Positions 50,500 through 59,199 of a stretch of DNA of 64,000 nt are shown in pieces. Source of the DNA: an uncultured Ruminococcus sp. (GTDB taxonomy: Bacteria; Bacillota; Clostridia; Oscillospirales; Ruminococcaceae); assembly GCA_902762785.1 (NCBI GenBank), contig CACWPL010000024.1, positions 61,810 to 125,809 on the forward strand. The letters run 5' to 3'. The notes under the pieces were generated by a model, which was given only the letters and a program-made list of their open reading frames with translations, ran no database searches and was not told where the DNA came from. The position numbers were made by a program, and so were the translations under genes. Every line of letters begins with the position of its first letter. The stretch's first letter is position 1.

Positions 50500-50970
50500 A
50501 TGGAGATACGACGCGCAGTGCAGGGGGACATCCCTGCGCTGCATCGGCTCCTCCGGCAGGTGCTGGAGGTGCATCATGAGGGACGTCCCGACCTCTTCAA
50601 GGGCGGCGTCACCAAGTACACCGACGAGGAGCTGGCCGCGCTCCTTGCGGACGATACCCGTCCCGTTTTCGGCGCTTTCGATGACGCGGGACATCTGCTC
50701 GGCCACGCCTTCTGCGTCCTGGAGGACTACCGGAGCGACAACATCATGACCGACCGAAAAACGCTCTACATCGACGACATCTGCGTCGATGAGACGTCCC
50801 GCGGACAGCATGTCGGCACCGCGCTCTATACCTATGTGAAAGACTGGGCGCGCGAGGCGGGGTGCTACAACGTGACGCTGAACGTCTGGCGCTGCAACGC
50901 CGGCGCGATGGCGTTCTATGAGGCGATGGGGCTCGTGCCCTATAAGATCGGGATGGAGGCGATCCTGTAG
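50500..50970 (+). CDS. GNAT-family N-acetyltransferase
   Basis: This 156-residue protein has the GNAT fold, with an N-terminal EIRRAVQGDIPALHRLL helix, DDICVDETSRGQHVGTALYTYV as the acetyl-CoA-binding block (motif RGQHVG), and a C-terminal FYEAMGLVPYKIGME. It transfers an acetyl group from acetyl-CoA to an unknown amine. GAAAGGAG precedes the ATG. Its stop codon is directly followed by the ATG of the next gene, so the two are coupled. Confidence 0.9.
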   Translation: MEIRRAVQGDIPALHRLLRQVLEVHHEGRPDLFKGGVTKYTDEELAALLADDTRPVFGAFDDAGHLLGHAFCVLEDYRSDNIMTDRKTLYIDDICVDETSRGQHVGTALYTYVKDWAREAGCYNVTLNVWRCNAGAMAFYEAMGLVPYKIGMEAIL

Positions 50971-51438
50971 ATGGACATCCTGCTGGTCTTTGGCATCGTC
51001 ATGCTGCTCCTGGCGGCGGCCGTCGCTGTCCTCGGCGTCCGACACGGGACGGTCGAGATCGCGAACGACGCCCGCGCCAAGGAGACGGACGCTGTGGTCG
51101 CTTCGATGCCGCGTAGGCTGGGCATCGTCCTCCTGAACTGGATCCCGCTCGTGGCGTTCGAGTATGCGCCCGTGCTGCGCTATCGGACGGAGACGGGGGA
51201 GGACGTCGAGGGGACGCTGCCGTGGGCCGTCGGCATCTCGCCGGAGATCCGCGCCTGCCGCACGAGCCTCGAGACCCACACGCCCCTGACCGTCCATTAC
51301 GACCCCGACACGCCCGCGTCCTGCTGGATCAGGCCACGCACGGCGTTCCGCATCCGCGAGGTCATCTATTATTTCGTGGTCGCGGGGATCTTGGCCGCAA
51401 TTGGCATCTTCGTCCTCTGGGGGAGGACGCTGATATAG
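50971..51438 (+). CDS. DUF3592-like membrane protein
   Basis: This 155-residue protein has a membrane span at each end (about 3-22 and 131-150). The middle domain holds PVLRYRTETGEDVEGT and LTVHYDPDTPASCWI, which match the pattern of DUF3592 proteins. Function is unknown. It starts on the base after the GNAT stop codon and is followed 40 bases later by a zinc-ribbon gene. Confidence 0.7.
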   Translation: MDILLVFGIVMLLLAAAVAVLGVRHGTVEIANDARAKETDAVVASMPRRLGIVLLNWIPLVAFEYAPVLRYRTETGEDVEGTLPWAVGISPEIRACRTSLETHTPLTVHYDPDTPASCWIRPRTAFRIREVIYYFVVAGILAAIGIFVLWGRTLI

Positions 51439-51478
51439 GAGAAATGGCGAAGCATCGCCAAAAAGGAGGAGCATCATC

Positions 51479-51703
51479 ATGAAGACGACGAAGGTATGCC
51501 CGAAATGCCGCGGCATCCATATCCTGCTGATCGAGGGATGGGCAGGGGGCTATGGCTCGGGGAACAACATCCCCGTGGGCGCGACCATCTTCTCGGCCGT
51601 CCCGGTGGACCGCTATGTCTGCAAGGACTGCGGCTACAGCGAGGAATGGGTCCGCCGCGAGGACATTGAGAAGCTCACGAAGAGCAAGCATGCACGGACG
51701 TGA
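51479..51703 (+). CDS. small zinc-ribbon protein
   Basis: This 74-residue protein has two CxxC pairs, CPKC near residue 7 and CKDC near residue 48, forming a probable zinc ribbon. The segment between them is Gly-rich. AAGGAGG lies before the ATG at 51479. Similar small ribbon proteins occur widely in Firmicutes without assigned function. It is probably the third gene of the GNAT run. Confidence 0.75.
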   Translation: MKTTKVCPKCRGIHILLIEGWAGGYGSGNNIPVGATIFSAVPVDRYVCKDCGYSEEWVRREDIEKLTKSKHART

Positions 51704-51743
51704 GCTGTTCAAAAATATTTACAAAAAACCCGGCCAACACCTA

Positions 51744-51772
51744 TTGACAAAAAAATAACAATGTGGTACAAT
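51744..51772 (+). promoter_or_regulatory. adhE promoter with Rex-like operator
   Basis: TTGACA (51744-51749), 17-base spacer ending TGG, TACAAT (51767-51772). TTGACA-N6-TAACAA (51744-51761) fits the Rex half-site pattern TTGTTA-N6-TAACAA with two mismatches, so redox repression is plausible. Confidence 0.65.
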
Positions 51773-51903
51773 AGGGATAAGGCAGAGCGGTGACGCCGCT
51801 GCTGCACGACCTCCCCACGGCACGCTTCCGCCGGAGGGAGACGATCCGTACATCACCGGCAGGCCGAAAAAGGCCGCCGGATCAAAATGAAAAGGAGCAG
51901 ATC

Positions 51904-54528
51904 ATGAGCAACGCAAAACAGAAGGAGCCTGTGACGATCGTAGACAGCGTGGAGACGCTGGAGATCCGTCTGGCCGAGATCCGCAAGGCACAGGAGCAGT
52001 ACGCCACCTACACGCAGGAGCAGGTGGACGCCATCTTCCGCGCCGCCGCCATCGCGGCGAACCACGCCCGCATCCCGCTGGCCAAGATGGCCGTCGAGGA
52101 GACCGGCATGGGCATCGTCGAGGACAAGGTCATCAAGAACAACTATGCGGCCGAGCACATCTATAATGCCTACCGCAATGTCAAGACCTGCGGCGTCATC
52201 GAGGAGGACCCGGTCTACGGCGTGACCAAGATCGCCGAGCCGATCGGCGTCATCGCCGCCGTCATCCCGACCACGAACCCCACGTCTACCGCCATTTTTA
52301 AGTGCCTGCTCGCCCTCAAGACGCGCAACGGCATCATCATCTCGCCCCATCCGCGTGCCAAGGCCAGCACCATCGCGGCGGCCAAGATCGTCCTCGATGC
52401 GGCGGTCAAGGCAGGCGCACCGGCCGGCCTGATCGGCTGGGTGGACGTGCCGTCGCTGGAGATGACCAACATGGTCATGAAGGAGGCCGACATCATCCTC
52501 GCGACCGGCGGTCCCGGCATGGTCAAGGCGGCCTATTCGTCCGGCACGCCGGCCATCGGCGTCGGCGCGGGCAATGCGTCCGCTGTCATCGACAAGTCCG
52601 CGGACATCATCAACGCCGTGAACTCCATCATCCATTCCAAGACCTTCGATAACGGCATGATCTGCGCCACCGAGCAGACCATCATCGCACACAAGGACGT
52701 CTATGATGCCGTCCGCGATGAGCTCGTAAAGCGCGGCTGCTACATGCTCAACGACGAGGAGAAGGACAAGATCCGCCGCACCATGCTCATCAACGGCGCC
52801 CTGAACGCCAAGATCGTCGGCCAGCGCCCCGTCACCATCGCCAAGCTCGCAGGCTTCGAGGTGCCGGAGGACGTGAAGGTGCTCGTCGGTGAGGTCGAGA
52901 GCACGAGCGTGGACGAGGCCTTCGCCCACGAGAAGCTCACCACCATCCTCGCCCTCTACAAGGCCGACAGCTTCGAGGAGGCCATGGACAAGGCCGAGCA
53001 GATCCTGGTGAACGCCGGCGGCCTCGGTCACACCAGCTCCCTCTGGGTCGACGAGGTCAACGAGCGCGAGAAGATCATGACCTTCGCCGACCGCATGAAG
53101 ACCTGCCGTATCCTCGTGAACACGCCGTCCTCCCTCGGCGGCATCGGCGACCTCTACAACTTCAAGTTCACCCCGTCCCTGACACTGGGCTGCGGCTCGT
53201 GGGGCGGCAACTCCGTCTCCGAGAACGTCGGTGTCAAGCACCTGCTCAACATCAAGACCGTCGCCGAGCGCCGCGAGAACATGCTCTGGTTCCGCACGCC
53301 GGACAAGGTCTACTTCAAGAAGGGCTGCCTGCCCGTCGCCCTCAGCGAGCTGCGCGACGTGCTGCATAAGAAGCGCGTGTTCCTCGTGACGGACAGCTTC
53401 CTCTATAAGAACGGCTTCACCAAGGTCATCACCGATAAGCTGACCGACATGGGCATCGCCTATACCGTCTTTTCCGACGTCGAGCCGGATCCGACGCTGC
53501 TCTCCGCCCAGAAGGGCGCGGAGGCCATGCGCTCCTTCGAGCCGGACTGCGTCATCGCCCTCGGCGGCGGCTCCGCGATGGATGCCGGCAAGATCATGTG
53601 GGTGCTCTATGAGCATCCCGAGGCGGACTTCCTCGACATGGCCATGCGCTTCATCGACATCCGCAAGCGTGTCTACACCTTCCCGGAGATGGGCCAGAAG
53701 GCCTACTTCATCGCCATCCCGACGTCCTCCGGCACCGGCTCTGAGGTGACGCCCTTCGCGGTCATCACCGACCAGACCACCGGCCATAAGTATCCTCTTG
53801 CGGACTATCAGCTCCTGCCGAACATGGCCATCATCGACACTGACCTCATGATGAGCGCCCCCAAGGGCCTGACCGCAGCGTCCGGCTTCGATGCGATGGT
53901 ACATGCGCTCGAGGCGTATGTCTCCGTCATGGCGACCGACTACACGGACGGTCTGGCCATCCGCGCGATGCAGCTCATCTTCGCGAACCTGCCCACTGCC
54001 TACAACGACGGCACCAATGTCGCCGCCCGCGAGAAGATGGCGACCGCGTCCACGATGGCCGGTATGGCCTTCGCGAACGCGTTCCTGGGCGTTTGCCACT
54101 CCATGGCGCACAAGCTCGGCGCCTACCATCACCTGCCGCACGGCGTGGCCAATGCGCTGCTGCTGACGGACGTGATGCGCTACAATGCCTCCGAGAAGCC
54201 GCGTAAGATGGGCACCTTCTCGCAGTATAAGTTCCCGCACGCCCTCGAGCGCTACTGCGAGTGCGCCAAGGCCTGCGGCGTGACCGGCGAGACGAACGAG
54301 GAGATCTTCGAGAAGTTCCTCGCCAAGCTCGAGGCCCTCAAGGAGACCATCGGCATCAAGAAGACCATCCGCGACTACGGCGTCGACGAGAAGGCCTTCC
54401 TCGACAGCCTCGACCAGATGAGCGAGGACGCCTTCGATGACCAGTGTACCGGCGCGAACCCGCGCTATCCGCTGATCTCCGAGATCCGCGCGATGTACCT
54501 CAAGGCCTACTACGGCGAGGAGAAGTGA
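51904..54528 (+). CDS. adhE: bifunctional aldehyde-alcohol dehydrogenase
   Basis: AdhE reduces acetyl-CoA to acetaldehyde and then ethanol with NADH, the main ethanol route in many fermenters. It assembles into spirosome filaments. The 874 residues hold an N-terminal aldehyde dehydrogenase domain (about 15-440, catalytic Cys in GMICATEQ near 255, NPTSTAIFK) and a C-terminal iron-dependent alcohol dehydrogenase domain (about 455-874). The latter carries GGGSAMDAGK, PTSSGTGSEVTPF, and iron ligands in GFDAMVHALEA and GVCHSMAHKLGAYHHLPHG. AAAGGAG precedes the ATG at 51904. The stop overlaps the next start. Confidence 0.97.
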   Translation: MSNAKQKEPVTIVDSVETLEIRLAEIRKAQEQYATYTQEQVDAIFRAAAIAANHARIPLAKMAVEETGMGIVEDKVIKNNYAAEHIYNAYRNVKTCGVIEEDPVYGVTKIAEPIGVIAAVIPTTNPTSTAIFKCLLALKTRNGIIISPHPRAKASTIAAAKIVLDAAVKAGAPAGLIGWVDVPSLEMTNMVMKEADIILATGGPGMVKAAYSSGTPAIGVGAGNASAVIDKSADIINAVNSIIHSKTFDNGMICATEQTIIAHKDVYDAVRDELVKRGCYMLNDEEKDKIRRTMLINGALNAKIVGQRPVTIAKLAGFEVPEDVKVLVGEVESTSVDEAFAHEKLTTILALYKADSFEEAMDKAEQILVNAGGLGHTSSLWVDEVNEREKIMTFADRMKTCRILVNTPSSLGGIGDLYNFKFTPSLTLGCGSWGGNSVSENVGVKHLLNIKTVAERRENMLWFRTPDKVYFKKGCLPVALSELRDVLHKKRVFLVTDSFLYKNGFTKVITDKLTDMGIAYTVFSDVEPDPTLLSAQKGAEAMRSFEPDCVIALGGGSAMDAGKIMWVLYEHPEADFLDMAMRFIDIRKRVYTFPEMGQKAYFIAIPTSSGTGSEVTPFAVITDQTTGHKYPLADYQLLPNMAIIDTDLMMSAPKGLTAASGFDAMVHALEAYVSVMATDYTDGLAIRAMQLIFANLPTAYNDGTNVAAREKMATASTMAGMAFANAFLGVCHSMAHKLGAYHHLPHGVANALLLTDVMRYNASEKPRKMGTFSQYKFPHALERYCECAKACGVTGETNEEIFEKFLAKLEALKETIGIKKTIRDYGVDEKAFLDSLDQMSEDAFDDQCTGANPRYPLISEIRAMYLKAYYGEEK

Positions 54529-55217
54529 TGGCGGACGTACTGACCTTCCCGGTGCCGGGAAAGCTGTATTTCAAGAAGGGCAGTCTGCCGGTCGCCCTGC
54601 GGGAGCTGCGCGATGTCTATCGCGTGTCCCGCGCGGCGGTGACGGCGGACGAGGCCATGCGGCATGACGGACGGATCGACGCGGTGACGCGCGTTTTGCA
54701 GGATCTCGGCCTCTCGTATGCCGTGAACAGCACGAGCTTCACGGCCGAGGCGGCGATCGCGTTCGGCTCGCACGAGACATGGGACGCGCTCCCGGAGACG
54801 GGGCTGCGCATCATCATCCCGACGCGCATCGACACGATCGGGGCGAAGGCGTGGCTCGGCGCGGACATGGTCATCCTCGATGAGGATGTGCTGCATGACG
54901 ACACGCCCCTGCCCGTGCAGAGATGGCAGATCCTCGACAACGCCCGCCGCTCCCTGAAGGGCGAGAACGCCTCGGACTACACGCTCGCGTGGGCCGTCCA
55001 GGCGATGCGGCTCGTCTTTGACGGCGACGACAGCGCCGAGACCCTGCTCCATGCGGCGTCGCTGGCGCGGCTCGCGTACGCCGCGGCCGTCCCCGGGGAC
55101 GCGCGCATGGGGACGGAGGACCTTCTCGATGACGCGGCCGCGGCCCTTTGCACCACGGCGCATGCGCTCGAGCAGCGGATCTGCGGATACGCTGTGACGG
55201 CACTTGGCGACCGCTGA
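54528..55217 (+). CDS. probable AdhE-derived pseudoenzyme
   Basis: This 229-residue protein starts on the last base of the adhE stop (TGATG). Its N-terminus, PGKLYFKKGSLPVALRELRDV, differs at few positions from PDKVYFKKGCLPVALSELRDV, the start of the alcohol-dehydrogenase half of AdhE. Further segments stay colinear: VLQDLGLSYAVNS, IIIPTRIDTIG, GADMVILDEDVL, and DYTLAWAVQAMRLVF against DYTDGLAIRAMQLIF. The NAD loop GGGS and all iron-binding histidines are missing, so it should be catalytically dead. Translational coupling suggests a stoichiometric or regulatory role with AdhE, for example in filament assembly. That is inference. Confidence 0.75.
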   Translation: MADVLTFPVPGKLYFKKGSLPVALRELRDVYRVSRAAVTADEAMRHDGRIDAVTRVLQDLGLSYAVNSTSFTAEAAIAFGSHETWDALPETGLRIIIPTRIDTIGAKAWLGADMVILDEDVLHDDTPLPVQRWQILDNARRSLKGENASDYTLAWAVQAMRLVFDGDDSAETLLHAASLARLAYAAAVPGDARMGTEDLLDDAAAALCTTAHALEQRICGYAVTALGDR

Positions 55218-55282
55218 TCCCTTAAGCTCTATTTACGGCCATGAGGCCGATACCATATCAAAATGACAGGAGGAAGACCCAT

Positions 55283-56026
55283 ATGGAAATTTTGCTCGAG
55301 CGTCCGAACAAGGTGATCTACCGTGACGGCGACTATGCCGTCAAGCAGTTCAGCCCGGACTACTCCACATCCGACGTCCTCAACGAGGCGCTGAACCAGG
55401 CGCGTGTCGAGGAGACCGGCCTGCCGATCCCGAAGCTCATCGAGGTGCGCAAGAACGCCGATAAGTGGGAGATCGTGATGGACTACATCCCCGGCAAGAC
55501 CATGAAGCAGCTCCTGGAGGAGGACCCCTCCCGCGAGGACGAGCTGCTGGAGCGCTTCGTCGACATCCAGCTCTCCATCCATGCGACCGTGGCGCCCGCG
55601 ACGCTCAACAAGCTCAAGGACAAGATGCAGCGCAAGATCTCCGAGAGCAAGCTGGACGCGACCACGCGCTATGAGCTGCACACCCGTCTGGAGTCCATGC
55701 CGAAGCACAAGAAGGTCTGCCACGGCGACCTTGGTCTGGGCGATGTCATCATCACGCCGGACGACAAGTATTACATCATCGACTGGGCACACGCCACGCA
55801 GGGCAATGCCTCCGCCGATGCCGCCCGCACGTTCCTCAAGTTCTCGCTGACCTACGGCGAGGCGCGTGCGAACAAGTACCTTGACCTGTTCTGCAAGAAG
55901 AGCGACACGGCCAAGCAGTACGTCCAGCGCTGGATGCCGATCGTGGCCGCCTCGCAGTCCGTCAAGGGACACGAGGAGGAGCGCGACCTGCTGCTCCGCT
56001 GGGTCGATGTCGTCGAGTACCAGTAA
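55283..56026 (+). CDS. APH-fold small-molecule kinase-like protein
   Basis: This 247-residue protein resembles the aminoglycoside phosphotransferase/choline kinase superfamily (TIGR02172-like group). The Lys in YAVKQFS, PGKTMKQLLEE, the catalytic loop HGDLGLGDVI (Asp near 148) and the metal-binding IIDWAHAT follow the expected order. The loop has Asp where most members have Asn (HGDLxxxN), so activity may differ. The substrate is unknown, and antibiotic resistance should not be assumed. AGGAGGA precedes the ATG at 55283. It lies 65 bases after the AdhE-like gene, with a terminator after it. Confidence 0.78.
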   Translation: MEILLERPNKVIYRDGDYAVKQFSPDYSTSDVLNEALNQARVEETGLPIPKLIEVRKNADKWEIVMDYIPGKTMKQLLEEDPSREDELLERFVDIQLSIHATVAPATLNKLKDKMQRKISESKLDATTRYELHTRLESMPKHKKVCHGDLGLGDVIITPDDKYYIIDWAHATQGNASADAARTFLKFSLTYGEARANKYLDLFCKKSDTAKQYVQRWMPIVAASQSVKGHEEERDLLLRWVDVVEYQ

Positions 56027-56034
56027 ACCAACGA

Positions 56035-56067
56035 GCGCCCCATCGTCCTTGCGGACGGTGGGGCGTG
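56035..56067 (+). terminator. terminator of the APH-fold gene
   Basis: GCGCCCCATCGTCC pairs with GGACGGTGGGGCGT, followed by GCTTTG. Confidence 0.7.
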
Positions 56068-56257
56068 CTTTGTGGGGCAGCGTGTGTCCGATCGGAGCGG
56101 CGGCGCCCTGTTTGGAGCAGACACGGCATGAGAAATATGCTATACTGAACATGATGCACAGACGGTGTGGCGTCATATCTGTGACGATGGGTAAGCAAAT
56201 GCTTACTGCCACTGTGCCATATATCTCAAAAGGTCCAAACAAGGAGGATATATCATC

Positions 56258-56683
56258 ATGAGCAAGATCGCAGTTGTATACTGGAGCAGCACGGGCAACA
56301 CCGAGTCCATGGCGAACGCCGTTGCCGACGGCATCACCGCTGCCGGTGCCGAGGCCGCCCTCATCACCGCCGCCGACTTCTCCGCCGATGCCGTGGCCGA
56401 GTACGATGCCTTTGCGTTCGGCTGCCCGGCGATGGGCGCCGAGGTGCTGGAGGAGGATGAGTTCCAGCCGATGTGGGACGGCGTGAAGGCCGCGCTCGCT
56501 GGCAAGAAGGTCGCACTGTTCGGCTCCTATGGCTGGGGCGACGGCGAGTGGATGCGGGGTTGGGAGGACGACGCCAAGTCCGCCGGCATCACGCTGGTGA
56601 CCGACAGCGTCCTGGCCAACGAGGCGCCCGATGACGACGCCGTTGCCGCCTGCAAGGCCCTCGGCGAGGCACTGACCAAGTAA
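56258..56683 (+). CDS. flavodoxin
   Basis: This 141-residue short-chain flavodoxin is an FMN electron carrier. The phosphate-binding loop YWSSTGNTESMA is at residues 8-19. FGCPAMGAEVLEE and GSYGWGDGEWMRGW supply the flavin-stacking aromatic residues. AAGGAGG precedes the ATG. A possible promoter (CAGACA, 17 bases, TATACT near 56143-56148) lies upstream. It is a single-gene unit near the adhE region, fitting anaerobic redox metabolism. Confidence 0.94.
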   Translation: MSKIAVVYWSSTGNTESMANAVADGITAAGAEAALITAADFSADAVAEYDAFAFGCPAMGAEVLEEDEFQPMWDGVKAALAGKKVALFGSYGWGDGEWMRGWEDDAKSAGITLVTDSVLANEAPDDDAVAACKALGEALTK

Positions 56684-56704
56684 GACCATCTCTCTCCCAT
56701 CAAA

Positions 56705-56740
56705 AACGGAGCCCCTTCCGCCGCGCGGCAGAAGGGGCTC
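56705..56740. terminator. bidirectional terminator between flavodoxin and lipoprotein genes
   Basis: GAGCCCCTTCCGCC pairs with GGCAGAAGGGGCTC. On the minus strand it is followed by CGTTTTTG. Confidence 0.75.
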
Positions 56741-56766
56741 TGTCTCGTTCCGATCATGATCTGCCG

Positions 56767-57678
56767 TCACGGCGCCTTGAGGTCGATTGGCTCGCCGAGG
56801 ACGTTCGTGCCTGTGGCGGTGTAGCGGTCGACGGTGTACCAGTCGCTGGTGGCGGTGTGGCCGTCCATGTCATCATAGAGATGGATGGCGATCTTCTCGT
56901 CGTAGTTGATCATGGCCTCGGCCGCCGCGGGACGGTAGCCGTTGTGGGCCTGGTAATAATTGAGCGCCATCTCGCAGAGCTGGACGTTCGGGAAGAAGTC
57001 GAGCGGCTCGGAGGCGCTGTTGCGGATCTGACGAATCGTCTCGCCCCAGGTGCCGTTCCAGAGGAGGTAGGCCGTGCCGTTGTCCGCCCAGGTCACCTCG
57101 ACATTGTCGGTGCGGTCGGCGATGTGGAAGACGGCGGTGTCGTCATCGTGCAGCTCATAGGTGAAGCTGAGGCCGTCGCCGGTCTCCTGGTCGCGGTAGC
57201 TGCCGTTATGGTCATCATAGAAGGTGAAGTAGCGGTCGGTGCCGTCATCGGCATGGGCGAGCCAGACCTTGTCCGCGAGGCGGTTCGATGCACCGACGGC
57301 GGGCATCACATCGCCCGGCTGCGGGCCGGTGTCGCCCTGCGGCTGCGCGGCGGGGGCGTTCGGGTCAGCATTCGGATCGGCGGGGGCGTCTGTGGCGGCG
57401 TTCGGGTCGGCGGCAGGCGCGTCCGTCGCAGCAGTCGAGTCGTTCTCCGTGGAGACGGCCGTGATCTTCTGGGGGGCGGCAGTCGTCTCGCTGAGGAAGC
57501 CGGAGACCTCCTCCTTGACCTCGGAGGGGGAGAGGGTCGTGGCGGCCTCGGTGGTGTCGTCCACAGAGGACGCCGGCACTTCCTCGGGGGAGCTGCATCC
57601 GCCCGCGGCCGCGCAGAGGATGCCGATCATCAGCGCCCCGCAGGTGCGCAGGGCATGCTTCATCATGTCGTTCTTCAT
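56767..57678 (-). CDS. lipoprotein of unknown function
   Basis: This 303-residue protein has a lipobox CAAAGGC (lipidated C28), a Thr/Ala/Pro/Asp-rich low-complexity stretch to about residue 120 with DPNADPNAP units, and a C-terminal domain of about 170 residues (KVWLAHADDGTDRYFTFYDD, described by blocks FTFYDDHNG and YELHDDDTAVFHIADR). The domain looks like a small beta-barrel but was not recognised. AGGAGGT precedes the ATG at 57678. It is expected on the outer face of the membrane, and its promoter faces that of the dockerin esterase. Confidence 0.72.
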   Translation of the reverse strand: MKNDMMKHALRTCGALMIGILCAAAGGCSSPEEVPASSVDDTTEAATTLSPSEVKEEVSGFLSETTAAPQKITAVSTENDSTAATDAPAADPNAATDAPADPNADPNAPAAQPQGDTGPQPGDVMPAVGASNRLADKVWLAHADDGTDRYFTFYDDHNGSYRDQETGDGLSFTYELHDDDTAVFHIADRTDNVEVTWADNGTAYLLWNGTWGETIRQIRNSASEPLDFFPNVQLCEMALNYYQAHNGYRPAAAEAMINYDEKIAIHLYDDMDGHTATSDWYTVDRYTATGTNVLGEPIDLKAP

Positions 57679-57715
57679 AGGGACCTCCTATCAGGTGTTT
57701 GTTTCCATCTCCTCT

Positions 57716-57744
57716 ATTATAGCGTATCATACGGCAAATGTCAA
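57716..57744 (-). promoter_or_regulatory. promoter of the lipoprotein gene
   Basis: Minus strand TTGACA (57744-57739), 17-base spacer, TATAAT (57721-57716), full consensus. Confidence 0.85.
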
Positions 57745-57764
57745 GGCGGATGCGCCGAACTGCC

Positions 57765-57793
57765 TTGACAGACGTACCAAAAAGTGCTATGAT
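57765..57793 (+). promoter_or_regulatory. promoter of the dockerin esterase gene
   Basis: TTGACA (57765-57770), 17-base spacer ending TGC, TATGAT (57788-57793). It is back to back with the lipoprotein promoter, 20 bases between the two -35 boxes. Confidence 0.8.
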
Positions 57794-57847
57794 GAAAGCA
57801 TCAAGGAGCGCCGAACGAACGGCCTCCCATAGAGAGGGAAATGTGAT

Positions 57848-59173
57848 ATGAAGAAAATGAAGAAACACAGCCAACGCGCCGCCGCAGCCGCGGCCGCAGC
57901 GGCGATGCTCGCGGCGCTCGTGCCGTGCGCTGCATCGGCCGCACCGGCGGCGAATCCCGTCATCAGCAGAGGATGCCCCGCCTACGCCGGGACGAATCCC
58001 GCCACCGCCTCCGCGGGGTGCGATGCGTTCTATTATTCGTTCTGGAACGGCAGTGCCCCGGACGACTACCTCGCCTACGACCTCTCCGGCGTCCCGGCGG
58101 CGCAGCGGCAGGTCATCGACCTGGTGTGGTACAACACGAGCGCATATGACGTCATCGGGATGTATGTCAACCGCAACCAGGAGCCGTCCGACTACACGAT
58201 CGAGGTCAATGCGGCGCCCGGCGGCACCTATCCCGAGGACGGGTGGGTCGTCGTGGACACGGTCGCGGGGAACACGCTCAGCTCGCGGCAGCATGTGGTC
58301 GACTTCGACGGCTACAACTGGATCCGGTTCCACCTGACCGGCGTGGACGAGAAGACCAGCGGCACGGCCATGATCAACATGGACATCCACGACGTCTCGA
58401 ACGGGGTGCAGGATAGCTGGCTCTTCCTGGGCGACAGCATCACGGCCATGTCGATGAACAATTGCTACGGCACGGGCTTTGCGACCTTCGTCAGCGAGGC
58501 GGTGCCGGGGTATTTCCCGATCCAGCAGAACGGCGGCATCGGCGGCATCACCAGCAAGGACGGCCGCGAGAACATCGACCGCTGGCTCGACACCTTCCCT
58601 GGCCGCTATGTCAGCATCGCCTATGGCACGAACGATGCCTGGGGCGACCAGACCGGCGCGGAGCAGTATTACGAGAACACGGTCTACATGGTCGAGGCCG
58701 TGCTCGCGCGGGGGATGGTCCCGGTGGTCGGCAAGATCCCGGCGTCCGCGGAGCCGGGCGTCGCGGACAATTTGGAGAAGTACAACGCCATGATCGACCG
58801 GCTCTGGGAGGCGTACCCGCAGGTCGTGCAGGGGCCGGATCTGTATGCGTTCTTCACGGAGCACCCGGACTATCTCGGCGGTGACGGCGTCCATCCGACC
58901 TCGGACGGGCAGGAGGCCATGCGCCAGTTTTGGGCGCAGGAGATGGCCGCGCGCGTCTATGCGGCAGAGGACGCACCGGCTGTCGTGGGCGATGTGGACG
59001 GCAGCGGTGCGGTCGGCCTGACCGACATCGTGATGCTGCAAAGGTACCTCCTCGGCATGGGGCAGATGACCGCGCCCCAGAATTCGGACGTCTATGCCGA
59101 CGGCGTGACCGATGTCCTCGACCTCGGCGCGCTCAAGCGGCTCTTCACGTCGCAGATGTACATCCTGCACTGA
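57848..59173 (+). CDS. secreted SGNH-hydrolase esterase with divergent dockerin
   Basis: This 441-residue secreted protein has an Ala-rich signal peptide (about 1-32), an N-terminal beta-sandwich region (about 38-180) and an SGNH-hydrolase domain (about 185-375). Catalytic Ser lies in FLGDSITAM, GTND is block III, and the Asp/His pair is in DGVHPT. Such enzymes remove acetyl groups from xylan or related polymers; the substrate is inferred. The dockerin (about 382-441, DVDGSGAVGLTD and VYADGVTDVLDL loops, Gln-Arg at the recognition positions) differs clearly from the GH10 and GH9 dockerins, so it probably binds a different cohesin. Confidence 0.88.
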   Translation: MKKMKKHSQRAAAAAAAAAMLAALVPCAASAAPAANPVISRGCPAYAGTNPATASAGCDAFYYSFWNGSAPDDYLAYDLSGVPAAQRQVIDLVWYNTSAYDVIGMYVNRNQEPSDYTIEVNAAPGGTYPEDGWVVVDTVAGNTLSSRQHVVDFDGYNWIRFHLTGVDEKTSGTAMINMDIHDVSNGVQDSWLFLGDSITAMSMNNCYGTGFATFVSEAVPGYFPIQQNGGIGGITSKDGRENIDRWLDTFPGRYVSIAYGTNDAWGDQTGAEQYYENTVYMVEAVLARGMVPVVGKIPASAEPGVADNLEKYNAMIDRLWEAYPQVVQGPDLYAFFTEHPDYLGGDGVHPTSDGQEAMRQFWAQEMAARVYAAEDAPAVVGDVDGSGAVGLTDIVMLQRYLLGMGQMTAPQNSDVYADGVTDVLDLGALKRLFTSQMYILH

Positions 59174-59199
59174 GCGCGGGGCCCGCGCTGGCGTTCCCC

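Noticed and set aside
54528-55217. Frameshifted or truncated second adhE copy
   Set aside because: The frame is intact and colinear with selective loss of catalytic loops, and the start is coupled to adhE, which fits a shaped pseudoenzyme better than simple decay.
55283-56026. Aminoglycoside resistance gene
   Set aside because: The fold is APH-like, but the HGDLxxxN loop ends in Asp and no resistance subfamily signature is visible; many relatives phosphorylate other small molecules.
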